Assembly: GCF_036038375.1 (NCBI RefSeq)
Contig: NZ_CP107935.1
Span: 8,246,001-8,310,000 of the forward strand
Source of the DNA: Streptomyces sp. NBC_00414
GTDB taxonomy: Bacteria > Actinomycetota > Actinomycetes > Streptomycetales > Streptomycetaceae
Direction: 5' to 3'
Length of the DNA: 64,000 nt
Shown here in pieces: positions 43,390 through 53,036 of this stretch (position 1 is its first letter; the number at the start of each line of letters is the position of its first letter). The notes beneath the pieces were generated by a model, which was given only the letters and a program-made list of their open reading frames with translations, ran no database searches and was not told the DNA's origin. The position numbers and the translations under genes were made by a program.

Positions 43390-43520
43390 CCCGTTGTAGG
43401 CCCGACCCTTGTCGGGCGTCGATGGCGGGCGTTGTCGGTGGCACCCGATAACCTGCACGAATCGGGGGCAGCTCCCCGGTGGTGGCCGGGTGGGACCGAG
43501 GAATCGAAGGAGGGGGCCGG

Positions 43521-44066
43521 GTGCGCGTACTGGGCGTTGACCCCGGATTGACCCGGTGCGGCGTCGGTGTCGTCGACGGAGTGGCGGGCCGACCGCTCAC
43601 CATGATCGCCGTCGGTGTCGTGCGCACCCCCGCGGACGCGGAGTTGGGGCAGCGTCTCGTCGCCATCGAGCAGGGCATCGAGAAGTGGCTCGACGACCAC
43701 CGGCCCGAATACGTCGCCGTGGAGCGGGTGTTCAGCCAGCACAACGTCCGTACGGTGATGGGCACGGCCCAGGCCAGCGCCGTCGCGATGCTCTGCGCGG
43801 CCCGCCGCGGCATCCCCGTCGCCCTGCACACCCCCAGCGAGGTCAAGGCCGCCGTCACCGGCAACGGCCGCGCGGACAAGGCCCAGGTCGGCGCCATGGT
43901 CACCCGGCTGCTCCGGCTCGACGCGCCCCCCAAGCCCGCCGACGCCGCCGACGCCCTCGCCCTCGCCATCTGTCACATCTGGCGCGCCCCGGCCGTGAAC
44001 CGCCTCCAGCAGGCACAGGCCGCGCACCGCCAGGCCCAGCTCTCCAGCCGGAAGGTCACCCGATGA
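43521..44066 (+). CDS. ruvC: Holliday junction resolvase RuvC
   Basis: The 181-residue nuclease cuts Holliday junctions. The acidic catalytic residues lie in VLGVDPGLTRCG (Asp), VAVERVFSQHNV (Glu) and KPADAADALALAICH (Asp). GTG at 43521 follows GAAGGAGGGGG. Its stop overlaps the ruvA start (ATGA), so the two are coupled. A slightly longer frame from 43479 exists but lacks a site. Confidence 0.97.
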   Translation: MRVLGVDPGLTRCGVGVVDGVAGRPLTMIAVGVVRTPADAELGQRLVAIEQGIEKWLDDHRPEYVAVERVFSQHNVRTVMGTAQASAVAMLCAARRGIPVALHTPSEVKAAVTGNGRADKAQVGAMVTRLLRLDAPPKPADAADALALAICHIWRAPAVNRLQQAQAAHRQAQLSSRKVTR

Positions 44067-44674
44067 TCGCCTTCGTCAGCGGCCAGGTCGCCGCCCTCGC
44101 CCCCGACTCCGCGGTGGTCGAGGTGGGCGGCATCGGCATCGCCGTACAGTGCACGCCCAACACGCTCTCCGGACTGCGCATGGGCAAGGAGGCCCGGCTC
44201 GCCACCTCCCTGGTCGTACGGGAGGACTCGCTGACCCTGTACGGCTTCGTGGACGACGACGAGCGCCAGACCTTCGTGCTGCTGCAGACCGCGAGCGGCG
44301 TGGGCCCGCGGCTGGCCCAGGCCATGCTCGCCGTGCACAGCCCCGACGCCCTGCGCCGCGCGGTCTCCACCGGCGACGAGAAGGCCCTCACCGCCGTCCC
44401 GGGCATCGGCAAGAAGGGCGCCCAGAAGCTGCTGCTCGAACTGAAGGACCGCCTCGGTGAGCCGCTCGGCACGGGCGGCGCGGCCATCGGACGGCCCGTC
44501 GCCGCCGGGTGGCGCGAGCAGTTGCATGCCGCGCTCATCGGGCTGGGGTATGCGACCCGGGAGGCCGACGAGGCGGTCTCCGCGGTCGCGCCGCAGGCGG
44601 ACGCCTCCGGCGAGGTGCCGCAGATCGGTCAGTTGTTGAAGGCCGCGCTCCAGACGCTCAACCGGGCTCGCTGA
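44063..44674 (+). CDS. ruvA: Holliday junction branch migration protein RuvA
   Basis: The 203-residue protein has the OB domain (MIAFVSGQVAALAPDSAVVEVGGIG), the helix-hairpin-helix pair (ASGVGPRLAQAML; VPGIGKKGAQKLLLELKDRL) and a C-terminal domain that contacts RuvB. It binds four-way DNA junctions. It overlaps ruvC by four bases. Confidence 0.97.
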   Translation: MIAFVSGQVAALAPDSAVVEVGGIGIAVQCTPNTLSGLRMGKEARLATSLVVREDSLTLYGFVDDDERQTFVLLQTASGVGPRLAQAMLAVHSPDALRRAVSTGDEKALTAVPGIGKKGAQKLLLELKDRLGEPLGTGGAAIGRPVAAGWREQLHAALIGLGYATREADEAVSAVAPQADASGEVPQIGQLLKAALQTLNRAR

Positions 44675-44699
44675 CCCCCGCGGGAGGCTGTCGTGACGC

Positions 44700-44745
44700 T
44701 GCGGGTCCGCTGTGGCTGGTCGCGCAGTTCCCCGCGCCCCTACGA
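44700..44745. repeat. Dispersed intergenic element (inverted) between ruvA and ruvB
   Basis: TGCGGGTCCGCTGTGGCTGG followed by TCGCGCAGTTCCCCGCGCCCCT is the reverse complement of the GGGGCGCGGGGAAC element. It splits the ruv operon with a 154-bp gap. Confidence 0.75.
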
Positions 44746-44828
44746 GGGCGCGCCTTCACGGGTCGCGCCCCCGTAGGAACGATCCCCGCCCGTACGACCC
44801 GGAACCACTACCCCGCGAGGCACGCCGA

Positions 44829-45899
44829 ATGAACTGGGACGAGACGACCGACGACGACACCGCCGAGCGGCTCGTCGGTGCGGCCGGTGACCGTGAGGAG
44901 CAGGCCGTCGAGGCCGCCCTGCGGCCCAAGGACCTCGGTGAGTTCATCGGTCAGGAGAAGGTCCGCGAGCAGCTCGACCTCGTCCTGCGCGCCGCCCGCG
45001 CGCGCGGCGCCACCGCCGACCACGTGCTGCTCTCCGGGGCCCCGGGCCTGGGCAAGACCACCCTCTCGATGATCATCGCCGCCGAGATGGAAGCCCCGAT
45101 CCGCATCACCAGCGGCCCCGCCATCCAGCACGCGGGCGACCTCGCGGCGATCCTCTCCTCCCTCCAGGAGGGCGAGGTCCTCTTCCTCGACGAGATCCAC
45201 CGCATGTCGCGGCCCGCCGAGGAGATGCTCTACATGGCGATGGAGGACTTCCGCGTCGACGTCATCGTCGGCAAGGGCCCCGGCGCCACCGCCATCCCGC
45301 TCGAACTGCCGCCCTTCACGCTGGTCGGCGCCACCACACGCGCGGGTCTGCTGCCGCCCCCGCTGCGCGACCGCTTCGGCTTCACCGCCCACATGGAGTT
45401 CTACGAGCCCGCCGAGCTGGAGCGTGTCATCCACCGCTCCGCGCACCTGCTCGACGTGGAGATCGACACGGACGGAGCCGCCGAGATCGCCGGCCGCTCC
45501 CGGGGCACACCCCGTATCGCCAACCGTCTGCTGCGCCGTGTCCGCGACTACGCCCAGGTCAAGGCCGACGGAATCATCGACCAGGACATCGCCAGGGCCG
45601 CCCTCGCCGTGTACGAAGTGGACAGCCGCGGCCTCGACCGCCTCGACCGGGGCGTCCTCGAAGCCCTTCTGAAGCTCTTCGGCGGCGGGCCCGTCGGCCT
45701 CTCCACGCTCGCCGTGGCCGTGGGGGAGGAGCGCGAGACCGTCGAAGAGGTCGCCGAACCCTTCCTCGTACGCGAGGGACTGCTGGCGCGTACGCCCCGC
45801 GGGCGTGTGGCCACACCGGCGGCCTGGGCCCACCTCGGCCTGACGCCGCCCCGGTCGTCAACCGGTGGAAACGGACAAGGGGACCTGTTCGGGGCGTGA
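44829..45899 (+). CDS. ruvB: Holliday junction branch migration ATPase RuvB
   Basis: The 356-residue AAA+ motor has Walker A GAPGLGKTT, Walker B LFLDEIHRMSR, the sensor 1 region VGATTRAGLL, the arginine finger area PLRDRFGF and a C-terminal winged helix (VAEPFLVREGLLARTPRGR). It drives branch migration with RuvA. The C-terminus is slightly extended with Ser/Gly-rich residues. It has no good ribosome binding site before ATG 44829. Confidence 0.97.
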   Translation: MNWDETTDDDTAERLVGAAGDREEQAVEAALRPKDLGEFIGQEKVREQLDLVLRAARARGATADHVLLSGAPGLGKTTLSMIIAAEMEAPIRITSGPAIQHAGDLAAILSSLQEGEVLFLDEIHRMSRPAEEMLYMAMEDFRVDVIVGKGPGATAIPLELPPFTLVGATTRAGLLPPPLRDRFGFTAHMEFYEPAELERVIHRSAHLLDVEIDTDGAAEIAGRSRGTPRIANRLLRRVRDYAQVKADGIIDQDIARAALAVYEVDSRGLDRLDRGVLEALLKLFGGGPVGLSTLAVAVGEERETVEEVAEPFLVREGLLARTPRGRVATPAAWAHLGLTPPRSSTGGNGQGDLFGA

Positions 45900-45946
45900 C
45901 GGCGAGGGGGCTCGCGAGGTCAGGAACCCCGGTGCCATGCTGAGCG

Positions 45947-45976
45947 TTGTTCCTTGACGGCGGACTCGCTTAGACT
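45947..45976 (+). promoter_or_regulatory. Probable promoter of yajC-secDF
   Basis: TAGACT (45971-45976) is a good Streptomyces -10 box, with TTGTTC (45947-45952) 18 bp upstream. A leader of about 80 bases to the yajC start would result. The -35 box is weak. Confidence 0.35.
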
Positions 45977-46063
45977 CCGCCGATGCCGCCCTTGTCGACG
46001 GTGTACATACCCCCATCCATCAGGCCGCTCACCATCGCGGTCGAATGAAGGAAGTTCCGTCCC

Positions 46064-46597
46064 GTGAGTCTCGTGACCCTCCTCCCGTTCATCGTGCTCA
46101 TCGGGGCCATGTTCCTGATGACCCGGTCGGCCAAGAAGAAGCAGAATGCGGCTGCGCAGATGCGCAACGACATGCAGCCCGGTACCGGCGTCCGCACGAT
46201 CGGTGGCATGTACGCGACGGTGAAGGAGGTCAACGAGGAGACGGTCCTTCTTGACGCAGGCCCGGGCGTCGACCTGCTCTTCGCGAAGAACGCCATCGGC
46301 GCGGTCCTCGGCGACGACGAGTACAACCGCATCGTCCACGGCATCGAGCACGACCTGAAGTCCGACGAGTCGGTCGTGCCGGACGACGCCTCCTCCCTCA
46401 CCGAGACGGACGAGCCCGCCGACGCCTCCGACGGCAAGGCCATCGACCTCGGCAAGAAGGACGCGGCCGACGAGCCCGTCGCCGAACCGATCGCCGAGCC
46501 GGCGGCCGAGCCCGCCGACGAGTCCGCCGTCGCGGAGCCGAAGAAGACCGACGGCGCAGAGCTGAAGAAGTCCGACGGCGAGTCCGACACGAAGTAG
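46064..46597 (+). CDS. yajC: Preprotein translocase subunit YajC
   Basis: The 177-residue protein has one N-terminal membrane helix (LVTLLPFIVLIGAMFLMT), then the YajC domain (QPGTGVRTIGGMYATVKEV; LLDAGPGVDLLFAKNAI). An unusually long C-terminal tail of about 85 residues is rich in Glu, Asp, Ala and Lys. It associates with SecDF in protein export. GTG at 46064 follows GAAGGAAG. It begins a five-gene series yajC-secD-secF-apt-relA. Confidence 0.94.
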   Translation: MSLVTLLPFIVLIGAMFLMTRSAKKKQNAAAQMRNDMQPGTGVRTIGGMYATVKEVNEETVLLDAGPGVDLLFAKNAIGAVLGDDEYNRIVHGIEHDLKSDESVVPDDASSLTETDEPADASDGKAIDLGKKDAADEPVAEPIAEPAAEPADESAVAEPKKTDGAELKKSDGESDTK

Positions 46598-46737
46598 CCG
46601 CGACCGGGGACCGCGAAGCGCGCCGCTCGCGCGCCGCGGTTCCCGGACGTCCGGCTTCGCGCGGAACCTCCACACCATTTGATGCCCGTCCGCGAAGGTA
46701 CCGAGAGACCGGGCGGACGAAGAGGGAGAACGAGAAG

Positions 46738-48483
46738 GTGGCAGCACCCAAGAAGGGCCGACAGGGCACCCAGGGCAGGCCGGGGCGCACCTTGGCCCTG
46801 ATCCTGATCGCCATCGTGGCGCTCACCGGCGGCATGTTCGCCTCCGGGCACACGACACCGCGACTGGGCATCGACCTCGCCGGCGGTACGAGCATCACGC
46901 TCCAGGCGAAGAACGAGCCCGGTCAGAAGAACGCGATCAACAAGACCAACATGGACACCGCGGTCGACATCATGAACCGCCGTGTCAACGGTCTGGGCGT
47001 CAGCGAAGCGGAGGTGCAGACCCAGGGCGACAGCAACATCATCGTCAACATCCCCAAGGGTACGAACTCCGAGCAGGCCCGGGAACAGGTCGGTACCACC
47101 GCCAAACTCTACTTCCGTCCCGTCCTGGTGACCGAGGTCTCCGGCGCCGACGCCGCGACCCCCTCGCCGAGCGCTTCCGGCAGCTCCGGCGCGAGCCCTT
47201 CCGCCTCCGCCAAGGAGAGCGAGAAGGCCACCTCGTCCTCGTCGCCCTCCGCCTCCGCCACCTCGCAGGGCCGGGCGGTCACCGACGCGCTGAAGGCCGA
47301 TCCCACTCCCTCGGCGAGCGGCACGGGCAGTGCCGCCGCCAGCCCCTCGGCGTCCGCGAGCACCGACCCGGCGACCGCGAAGCTCCAGGCCGAGTACACC
47401 GCCCTGGACTGCAGCAAGAAGACGGCTCGCGCCAAGGCGGGTGACGGCGCCAAGGCCGGCGACCCGACCGTGGCCTGCGGCCAGAACTCGCAGGGCCAGT
47501 GGCAGAAGTACATCCTCGGCCCGGCCGAGGTCGAGGGCACGGATGTCGACAAGGCCTCGGCCCTGTTCGACACCCAGGGTGCCGCGGGCTGGAAAGTCAC
47601 CATGGACTTCACGGACAAGGGTGGCAAGAAGTTCGCGAGCATCACGGGCAAGCTGGCGAAGAACCAGTCCCCGCAGAACCAGTTCGCCATCGTCCTCGAC
47701 GGTGAGGTCGTCTCCGACCCGTACGTCAGCCAGGCGCTGACCGGCGGCACCGCGGAGATCTCCGGCAGCTTCGACCAGCAGGAGGCGCAGGACCTCGCCA
47801 ATATGCTGTCGTACGGCGCGCTGCCGCTCACCTTCACCGAGGCGAGCGTCACCACCGTCACCGCCGCGCTCGGCGGCGAGCAGCTGGAGGCCGGTCTGAT
47901 CGCCGGCGCCATCGGCCTGGCCCTGGTCATCATCTACCTGGTGCTCTACTACCGGGGTCTGTCGCTCATCGCCATCGCCTCGCTGCTGGTCTCCGCGGTC
48001 ATGACCTACGTGATCATGTCGCTGCTCGGCCCGACCATCGGCTTCGCGCTGAACCTGCCGGCGGTCTGCGGCGCCATTGTGGCCATCGGCATCACGGCGG
48101 ACTCGTTCATCGTGTTCTTCGAGCGCATCCGTGACGAGATCCGCGAAGGCCGCACCATGCGCCCCGCGGTCGAGCGTGCCTGGCCTCGTGCCCGGCGCAC
48201 CATCCTGGTCTCCGACTTCGTGTCGTTCCTCGCCGCCGCCGTGCTGTTCGTCGTCACCGTCGGCAAGGTCCAGGGCTTCGCCTTCACGCTGGGTCTGACC
48301 ACCCTGCTCGACGTGGTCGTCGTCTTCTTCTTCACCAAGCCGCTGATGACGATCCTGGCCCGCAAGAAGTTCTTCGCCGAGGGCCACAGCTGGTCCGGCC
48401 TCGATCCGAAGCGACTGGGTGTCCAGCCGCCGCTGCGCCGCACCCGCCGTGCGTCCGCCCCCGTCGACACGAAGGAGGCGTGA
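46738..48483 (+). CDS. secD: Protein translocase subunit SecD
   Basis: The 581-residue protein works with SecF, using the proton gradient to pull proteins out of the Sec channel. The first helix is LALILIAIVALTGGMFASG, followed by the RLGIDLAGGTSITLQ motif and the P1 domain. Five membrane helices cover the last 190 residues, with TADSFIVFFERIRDE conserved. Residues about 139-215 form a Ser/Ala/Pro-rich insertion within the external domain, not present in typical SecD. It ends one base before the secF start region (TGAGATG). Confidence 0.96.
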   Translation: MAAPKKGRQGTQGRPGRTLALILIAIVALTGGMFASGHTTPRLGIDLAGGTSITLQAKNEPGQKNAINKTNMDTAVDIMNRRVNGLGVSEAEVQTQGDSNIIVNIPKGTNSEQAREQVGTTAKLYFRPVLVTEVSGADAATPSPSASGSSGASPSASAKESEKATSSSSPSASATSQGRAVTDALKADPTPSASGTGSAAASPSASASTDPATAKLQAEYTALDCSKKTARAKAGDGAKAGDPTVACGQNSQGQWQKYILGPAEVEGTDVDKASALFDTQGAAGWKVTMDFTDKGGKKFASITGKLAKNQSPQNQFAIVLDGEVVSDPYVSQALTGGTAEISGSFDQQEAQDLANMLSYGALPLTFTEASVTTVTAALGGEQLEAGLIAGAIGLALVIIYLVLYYRGLSLIAIASLLVSAVMTYVIMSLLGPTIGFALNLPAVCGAIVAIGITADSFIVFFERIRDEIREGRTMRPAVERAWPRARRTILVSDFVSFLAAAVLFVVTVGKVQGFAFTLGLTTLLDVVVVFFFTKPLMTILARKKFFAEGHSWSGLDPKRLGVQPPLRRTRRASAPVDTKEA

Positions 48484-48484
48484 G

Positions 48485-49615
48485 ATGTCGAAACTCGGCA
48501 CCCTCGGCGCCCGGCTCCACCGCGGCGAGATCGGTTACGACTTCGTCGGCAAGCGCAAGATCTGGTACGGCGTCTCGATCCTGATCACCATCACGGCCAT
48601 CCTGGGCCTCGCGGTGCGCGGTCTGAACATGGGCATCGAGTTCCAGGGCGGCGCCGTCTTCACCACCGAGCGCACCAGCATCTCGGTGAGCCAGGCGGAG
48701 ACGTACGCGGAAGAGGCCTCCGGCCACGACGCGATCGTCCAGAAGCTCGGCAACGGCGGACTGCGCATCCAGGTCGCCGGCGTCGACACCAGCAAGTCCG
48801 ACCAGATCAAGCAGCAGCTCGCCAAGGACCTGAAGGTCGACTCGGAGAAGATCGCCGCCGACCTGGTCGGCCCCAGCTGGGGTGATCAGGTCGCCAACAA
48901 GGCCTGGCAGGGCCTGGCGATCTTCATGGTCCTGGTGGTGATCTATCTGGCCATCGCCTTCGAGTGGCGCATGGCCGCGGCAGCGCTCGTGGCGCTCATC
49001 CACGACATCACCATCACGGTCGGTGTCTACGCGCTCGTCGGCTTCGAAGTCACACCGGGCACCGTGATCGGTCTGCTCACGATCCTCGGTTATTCGCTGT
49101 ACGACACGGTGGTCGTCTTCGACAGCCTCAAGGAGCAGACGAAGGACATCACCAAACAGACCCGCTACACGTACAGCGAGATCGCCGACCGCTCGATCAA
49201 CGGCACCCTGGTGCGTTCCATCAACACCACGGTCGTCGCGCTGCTCCCGGTGGCCGGCCTGCTGTTCATCGGTGGCGGCGTCCTCGGCGCGGGCATGCTC
49301 AACGACATCTCGCTGTCGCTGTTCGTCGGCCTCGCGGCCGGTGCGTACTCCTCGATCTTCATCGCCACGCCGCTCGTCGCCGACCTCAAGGAGCGCGAGC
49401 CGCAGATAAAGGCACTGAGGAAGCGCATCCTGGCCAAGCGGGCCGCCGCCGCGGCGAAGGGCGAGTCCCTGGAGACCCCCGTCGTCGAGCGCTCGTACGA
49501 CGACGAGGAGCCGGAGGACGACGCGACCCCCGCGGTCGTCGGACCCCGTGCCCAGCGCGCCCAGCCCTCGTCCCGGGGCAGGGGCCGCGGCCGTCCCTCG
49601 GGGAAGCGCCGATGA
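48485..49615 (+). CDS. secF: Protein translocase subunit SecF
   Basis: The 376-residue protein has the SecF start (KRKIWYGVSILITITAILGLAVRGLNMGIEFQGG), a short external domain and five more helices with TILGYSLYDTVVVFDSLKE and NTTVVALLPVAGLLF. The C-terminus is a basic Arg/Gly-rich tail (SSRGRGRGRPSGKRR). The stop overlaps the apt start (ATGA), so the genes are coupled. Confidence 0.97.
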   Translation: MSKLGTLGARLHRGEIGYDFVGKRKIWYGVSILITITAILGLAVRGLNMGIEFQGGAVFTTERTSISVSQAETYAEEASGHDAIVQKLGNGGLRIQVAGVDTSKSDQIKQQLAKDLKVDSEKIAADLVGPSWGDQVANKAWQGLAIFMVLVVIYLAIAFEWRMAAAALVALIHDITITVGVYALVGFEVTPGTVIGLLTILGYSLYDTVVVFDSLKEQTKDITKQTRYTYSEIADRSINGTLVRSINTTVVALLPVAGLLFIGGGVLGAGMLNDISLSLFVGLAAGAYSSIFIATPLVADLKEREPQIKALRKRILAKRAAAAAKGESLETPVVERSYDDEEPEDDATPAVVGPRAQRAQPSSRGRGRGRPSGKRR

Positions 49616-50151
49616 CCGGCGTCCAGGAGCTGCTGCTCAGCCGGATCCGTGACGTGCCGGACTACCCGGAGCCGGGCGTGATGTTCAAGGACATCACCCC
49701 GCTCCTGGCGGACCCGGCGGCGTTCACCGCGCTCACCGAGGCACTGGCCGAGATCAGTGTCCGCAACGGCGCCACGAAGATCGTCGGCCTGGAGGCCCGC
49801 GGCTTCATCCTGGGCGCCCCCGTCGCGGTCCGCGCCGGGCTCGGCTTCATCCCCGTACGCAAGGCGGGCAAGCTCCCCGGAGCGACCCTCAGCCAGTCGT
49901 ACGAGCTGGAGTACGGCTCCGCCGAGATCGAGGTGCACGCCGAGGACCTCACGCCGGGCGACCGCGTCATGGTCGTCGACGACGTCCTCGCCACCGGTGG
50001 CACCGCCGAGGCCTCGCTCCGGCTCATCCGCAGGGCGGGAGCCGAGATCGCCGGTGTCGCCGTTCTCATGGAGCTCGGCTTCCTGGGCGGCCGCGCCCGC
50101 CTGGAGCCGGTTCTGGACGGCGTTCCGCTGGAGGCACTGCTCACGGTCTGA
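49612..50151 (+). CDS. apt: Adenine phosphoribosyltransferase
   Basis: The 179-residue enzyme makes AMP from adenine and PRPP. It has the family ARGFILGAPVA stretch and the PRPP-binding motif VMVVDDVLATGGTA. Its place between secF and relA is the usual actinomycete arrangement. It starts four bases before the secF stop. Confidence 0.97.
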   Translation: MTGVQELLLSRIRDVPDYPEPGVMFKDITPLLADPAAFTALTEALAEISVRNGATKIVGLEARGFILGAPVAVRAGLGFIPVRKAGKLPGATLSQSYELEYGSAEIEVHAEDLTPGDRVMVVDDVLATGGTAEASLRLIRRAGAEIAGVAVLMELGFLGGRARLEPVLDGVPLEALLTV

Positions 50152-50229
50152 GCGAGCCGGACGACCGGCCGCCCGCAAGAGGACGGCCACCCGCCCGACA
50201 CCGCTCAGAACCCCGTAGGACACCGCGTG

Positions 50230-50259
50230 GGCGGGTCCCGGAGGAATCCGGGACCCGCC
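50230..50259. terminator. 13-bp hairpin between apt and relA
   Basis: GGCGGGTCCCGGA (50230-50242) pairs with 50247-50259 around GGAA, about 80 bp after apt. relA therefore probably also has its own promoter in 50260-50379. Confidence 0.8.
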
Positions 50260-50379
50260 TCTCGTGTTTCTCCCGTAGAAGCCCGTCGCACCGGCCGAAG
50301 GGGAGACCCGGGCCCGGGATCGCTACCATGGGGTTTCCGGAGCCTGACCGGGGACCCGGATCGCGCACGAGGAGCCCTC

Positions 50380-52968
50380 TTGCCAGACGAGGCCCAGCCA
50401 CTCGCCCCCAGGGCCGAACGCCCGGGTGTACCCACCGCCGCCAAGCCCGACCAGGCCGCGGCGCCCGCAGGCACGCCCGCGGCGCCGGCGCCCGCGCCCG
50501 CACCCGCGAAGAACGGGTCGGCAGCCCCGGCCACCGCCGCCAAGGCGGCCGATCAGCCACGCCCCGACCCGACGACGGCCACCGAGCGTCCGGCCTCCAC
50601 GCCCGCGGCCCGCCCCGCACCCGCCGCCCGGCCCGCGGCCGGCCAGCCCGCGCGCTCCGGCGGCGGCTCCTCCAACCGCGTACGCGCCCGGCTCGCGCGT
50701 CTCGGCGTCCAGCGCTCGAACCCGTACAACCCGGTGCTGGAGCCGCTGCTGCGGATAGTGCGCAGTAACGACCCGAAGATCGAGACGTCGACGCTGCGGC
50801 AGGTCGAGCGCGCCTACCAGGTCGCCGAGCGCTGGCACCGCGGCCAGAAGCGCAAGAGCGGCGACCCGTACATCACGCACCCGCTCGCGGTGACGACGAT
50901 CCTCGCCGAGCTGGGCATGGACCCGGCCACGCTGATGGCGGGACTCCTGCACGACACCGTCGAGGACACCGAGTACGGCCTCGACACCCTCCGCAAGGAC
51001 TTCGGCGACCAGGTCGCCCTTCTCGTCGACGGCGTCACCAAGCTCGACAAGGTCAAGTTCGGCGAGGCCGCGCAGGCCGAGACCGTCCGCAAGATGGTCG
51101 TCGCCATGGCCAAGGACCCGCGCGTCCTGGTCATCAAGCTCGCCGACCGTCTGCACAACATGCGCACCATGCGCTACCTCAAGCGCGAGAAGCAGGAGAA
51201 GAAGGCGCGCGAGACCCTGGAGATCTACGCGCCGCTCGCCCACCGCCTGGGCATGAACACCATCAAGTGGGAGCTGGAGGACCTCGCCTTCGCGATCCTC
51301 TACCCCAAGATGTACGACGAGATCGTGCGCCTGGTCGCCGAGCGCGCCCCCAAGCGCGACGAGTACCTCGCCATAGTGACCGACGAGGTCCAGTCCGACC
51401 TGCGCGCGGCCCGCATCAAGGCGACCGTCACCGGCCGCCCGAAGCACTACTACAGCGTCTACCAGAAGATGATCGTCCGCGGCCGTGACTTCGCGGAGAT
51501 CTACGACCTGGTGGGCATCCGCGTCCTCGTCGACACGGTCCGCGACTGCTACGCCGCCCTCGGCACCGTGCACGCGCGATGGAACCCGGTCCCCGGCCGG
51601 TTCAAGGACTACATCGCGATGCCGAAGTTCAACATGTACCAGTCGCTGCACACGACGGTCATCGGCCCCAACGGCAAGCCGGTCGAACTCCAGATCCGTA
51701 CGTTCGACATGCACCGCCGCGCCGAGTACGGCATCGCGGCCCACTGGAAGTACAAGCAGGAGGCCGTCGCAGGCGCCTCCAAGGTGCGCTCCGACCAGCC
51801 GAGGACCACCGGCAAGGACGACCACCTCAACGACATGGCGTGGCTGCGCCAGCTCCTCGACTGGCAGAAGGAGACCGAGGACCCGGGCGAGTTCCTGGAG
51901 TCCCTGCGCTTCGACCTGTCGCGCAACGAGGTCTTCGTCTTCACGCCGAAGGGCGACGTGATAGCGCTGCCGGCCGGCGCCACGCCCGTGGACTTCTCCT
52001 ACGCGGTGCACACGGAGGTGGGCCACCGCACCATAGGAGCACGCGTCAACGGACGCCTCGTGCCGCTGGAGTCGACCCTTGACAACGGCGACCTGGTGGA
52101 GGTCTTCACCTCCAAGGCGGCCGGGGCCGGACCGTCGCGGGACTGGCTGGGCTTCGTCAAGTCGCCCCGCGCCCGCAACAAGATCCGTGCCTGGTTCTCC
52201 AAGGAGCGCCGCGACGAGGCCATCGAGCAGGGCAAGGACGCCATCGCGCGGGCCATGCGCAAGCAGAACCTGCCGATCCAGCGCATCCTCACCGGCGACT
52301 CGCTGGTCACGCTCGCGCACGAGATGCGCTACCCCGACATCTCGTCCCTGTACGCGGCGATCGGCGAGGGCCATGTCGCGGCGCAGGGCGTCGTGCAGAA
52401 GCTCGTCCAGGCGCTCGGCGGCGAGGAGGCCGCCTCCGAGGAGATCGACGAGAGCGTCCCGCCCGCGCGCGGCCGCGGCCGCAAGCGCCGCTCCAACGCC
52501 GACCCGGGTGTCGTCGTCAAGGGCGTCGACGACGTGTGGGTCAAGCTGGCCCGCTGTTGTACGCCCGTTCCCGGCGACCCCATCATGGGCTTCGTGACGC
52601 GCGGCAGCGGAGTGTCGGTCCACCGCACCGACTGCGTCAACGTCGACTCCCTGTCCCGTGAGCCCGAGCGCATCCTTGAGGTCGAGTGGGCTCCCACCCA
52701 GTCCTCGGTCTTCCTGGTAGCCATCCAGGTCGAGGCGCTGGACCGCTCACGGCTCCTGTCGGACGTCACGAGGATCCTGTCCGACCAGCACGTCAACATC
52801 CTGTCCGCGGCCGTCCAGACGTCCCGCGACCGGGTGGCCACCTCCCGCTTCACCTTCGAGATGGGCGACCCCAAGCACCTGGGCCACGTCCTGAAGGCGG
52901 TCAGGGGAGTGGAGGGCGTGTACGACGTCTACCGCGTGACGTCGGCCCGCAGGCCCTCGGAGGCCTGA
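50380..52968 (+). CDS. relA: Bifunctional (p)ppGpp synthetase/hydrolase (RSH)
   Basis: The 862-residue enzyme makes and breaks ppGpp. The first roughly 130 residues are a low-complexity Ala/Pro region. Then come the HD hydrolase domain with intact LLHDTVEDT (about 187-195), the synthetase domain with RFKDYIAMPKFNMYQSLHT (RxKD form, as in bifunctional enzymes), the TGS domain and the C-terminal zinc-finger/ACT domains (KLARCCTPVPGD; QVEALDRSRLLSDVTRIL). The TTG at 50380 is chosen: GAGGAG precedes it and the protein then starts MPDEAQPL as I recall for S. coelicolor RelA. Confidence 0.96.
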   Translation: MPDEAQPLAPRAERPGVPTAAKPDQAAAPAGTPAAPAPAPAPAKNGSAAPATAAKAADQPRPDPTTATERPASTPAARPAPAARPAAGQPARSGGGSSNRVRARLARLGVQRSNPYNPVLEPLLRIVRSNDPKIETSTLRQVERAYQVAERWHRGQKRKSGDPYITHPLAVTTILAELGMDPATLMAGLLHDTVEDTEYGLDTLRKDFGDQVALLVDGVTKLDKVKFGEAAQAETVRKMVVAMAKDPRVLVIKLADRLHNMRTMRYLKREKQEKKARETLEIYAPLAHRLGMNTIKWELEDLAFAILYPKMYDEIVRLVAERAPKRDEYLAIVTDEVQSDLRAARIKATVTGRPKHYYSVYQKMIVRGRDFAEIYDLVGIRVLVDTVRDCYAALGTVHARWNPVPGRFKDYIAMPKFNMYQSLHTTVIGPNGKPVELQIRTFDMHRRAEYGIAAHWKYKQEAVAGASKVRSDQPRTTGKDDHLNDMAWLRQLLDWQKETEDPGEFLESLRFDLSRNEVFVFTPKGDVIALPAGATPVDFSYAVHTEVGHRTIGARVNGRLVPLESTLDNGDLVEVFTSKAAGAGPSRDWLGFVKSPRARNKIRAWFSKERRDEAIEQGKDAIARAMRKQNLPIQRILTGDSLVTLAHEMRYPDISSLYAAIGEGHVAAQGVVQKLVQALGGEEAASEEIDESVPPARGRGRKRRSNADPGVVVKGVDDVWVKLARCCTPVPGDPIMGFVTRGSGVSVHRTDCVNVDSLSREPERILEVEWAPTQSSVFLVAIQVEALDRSRLLSDVTRILSDQHVNILSAAVQTSRDRVATSRFTFEMGDPKHLGHVLKAVRGVEGVYDVYRVTSARRPSEA

Positions 52969-52985
52969 CACAGCGGACAGCAACA

Positions 52986-53022
52986 GGAGAGGCCCCCGTA
53001 CGGTGCGTACGGGGGCCTCTCC
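52986..53022. terminator. 16-bp perfect hairpin after relA
   Basis: 52986-53001 pairs perfectly with 53007-53022 around a five-base loop, 17 bp after the relA stop. Confidence 0.88.
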
Positions 53023-53036
53023 CATGTTGTCGAACA

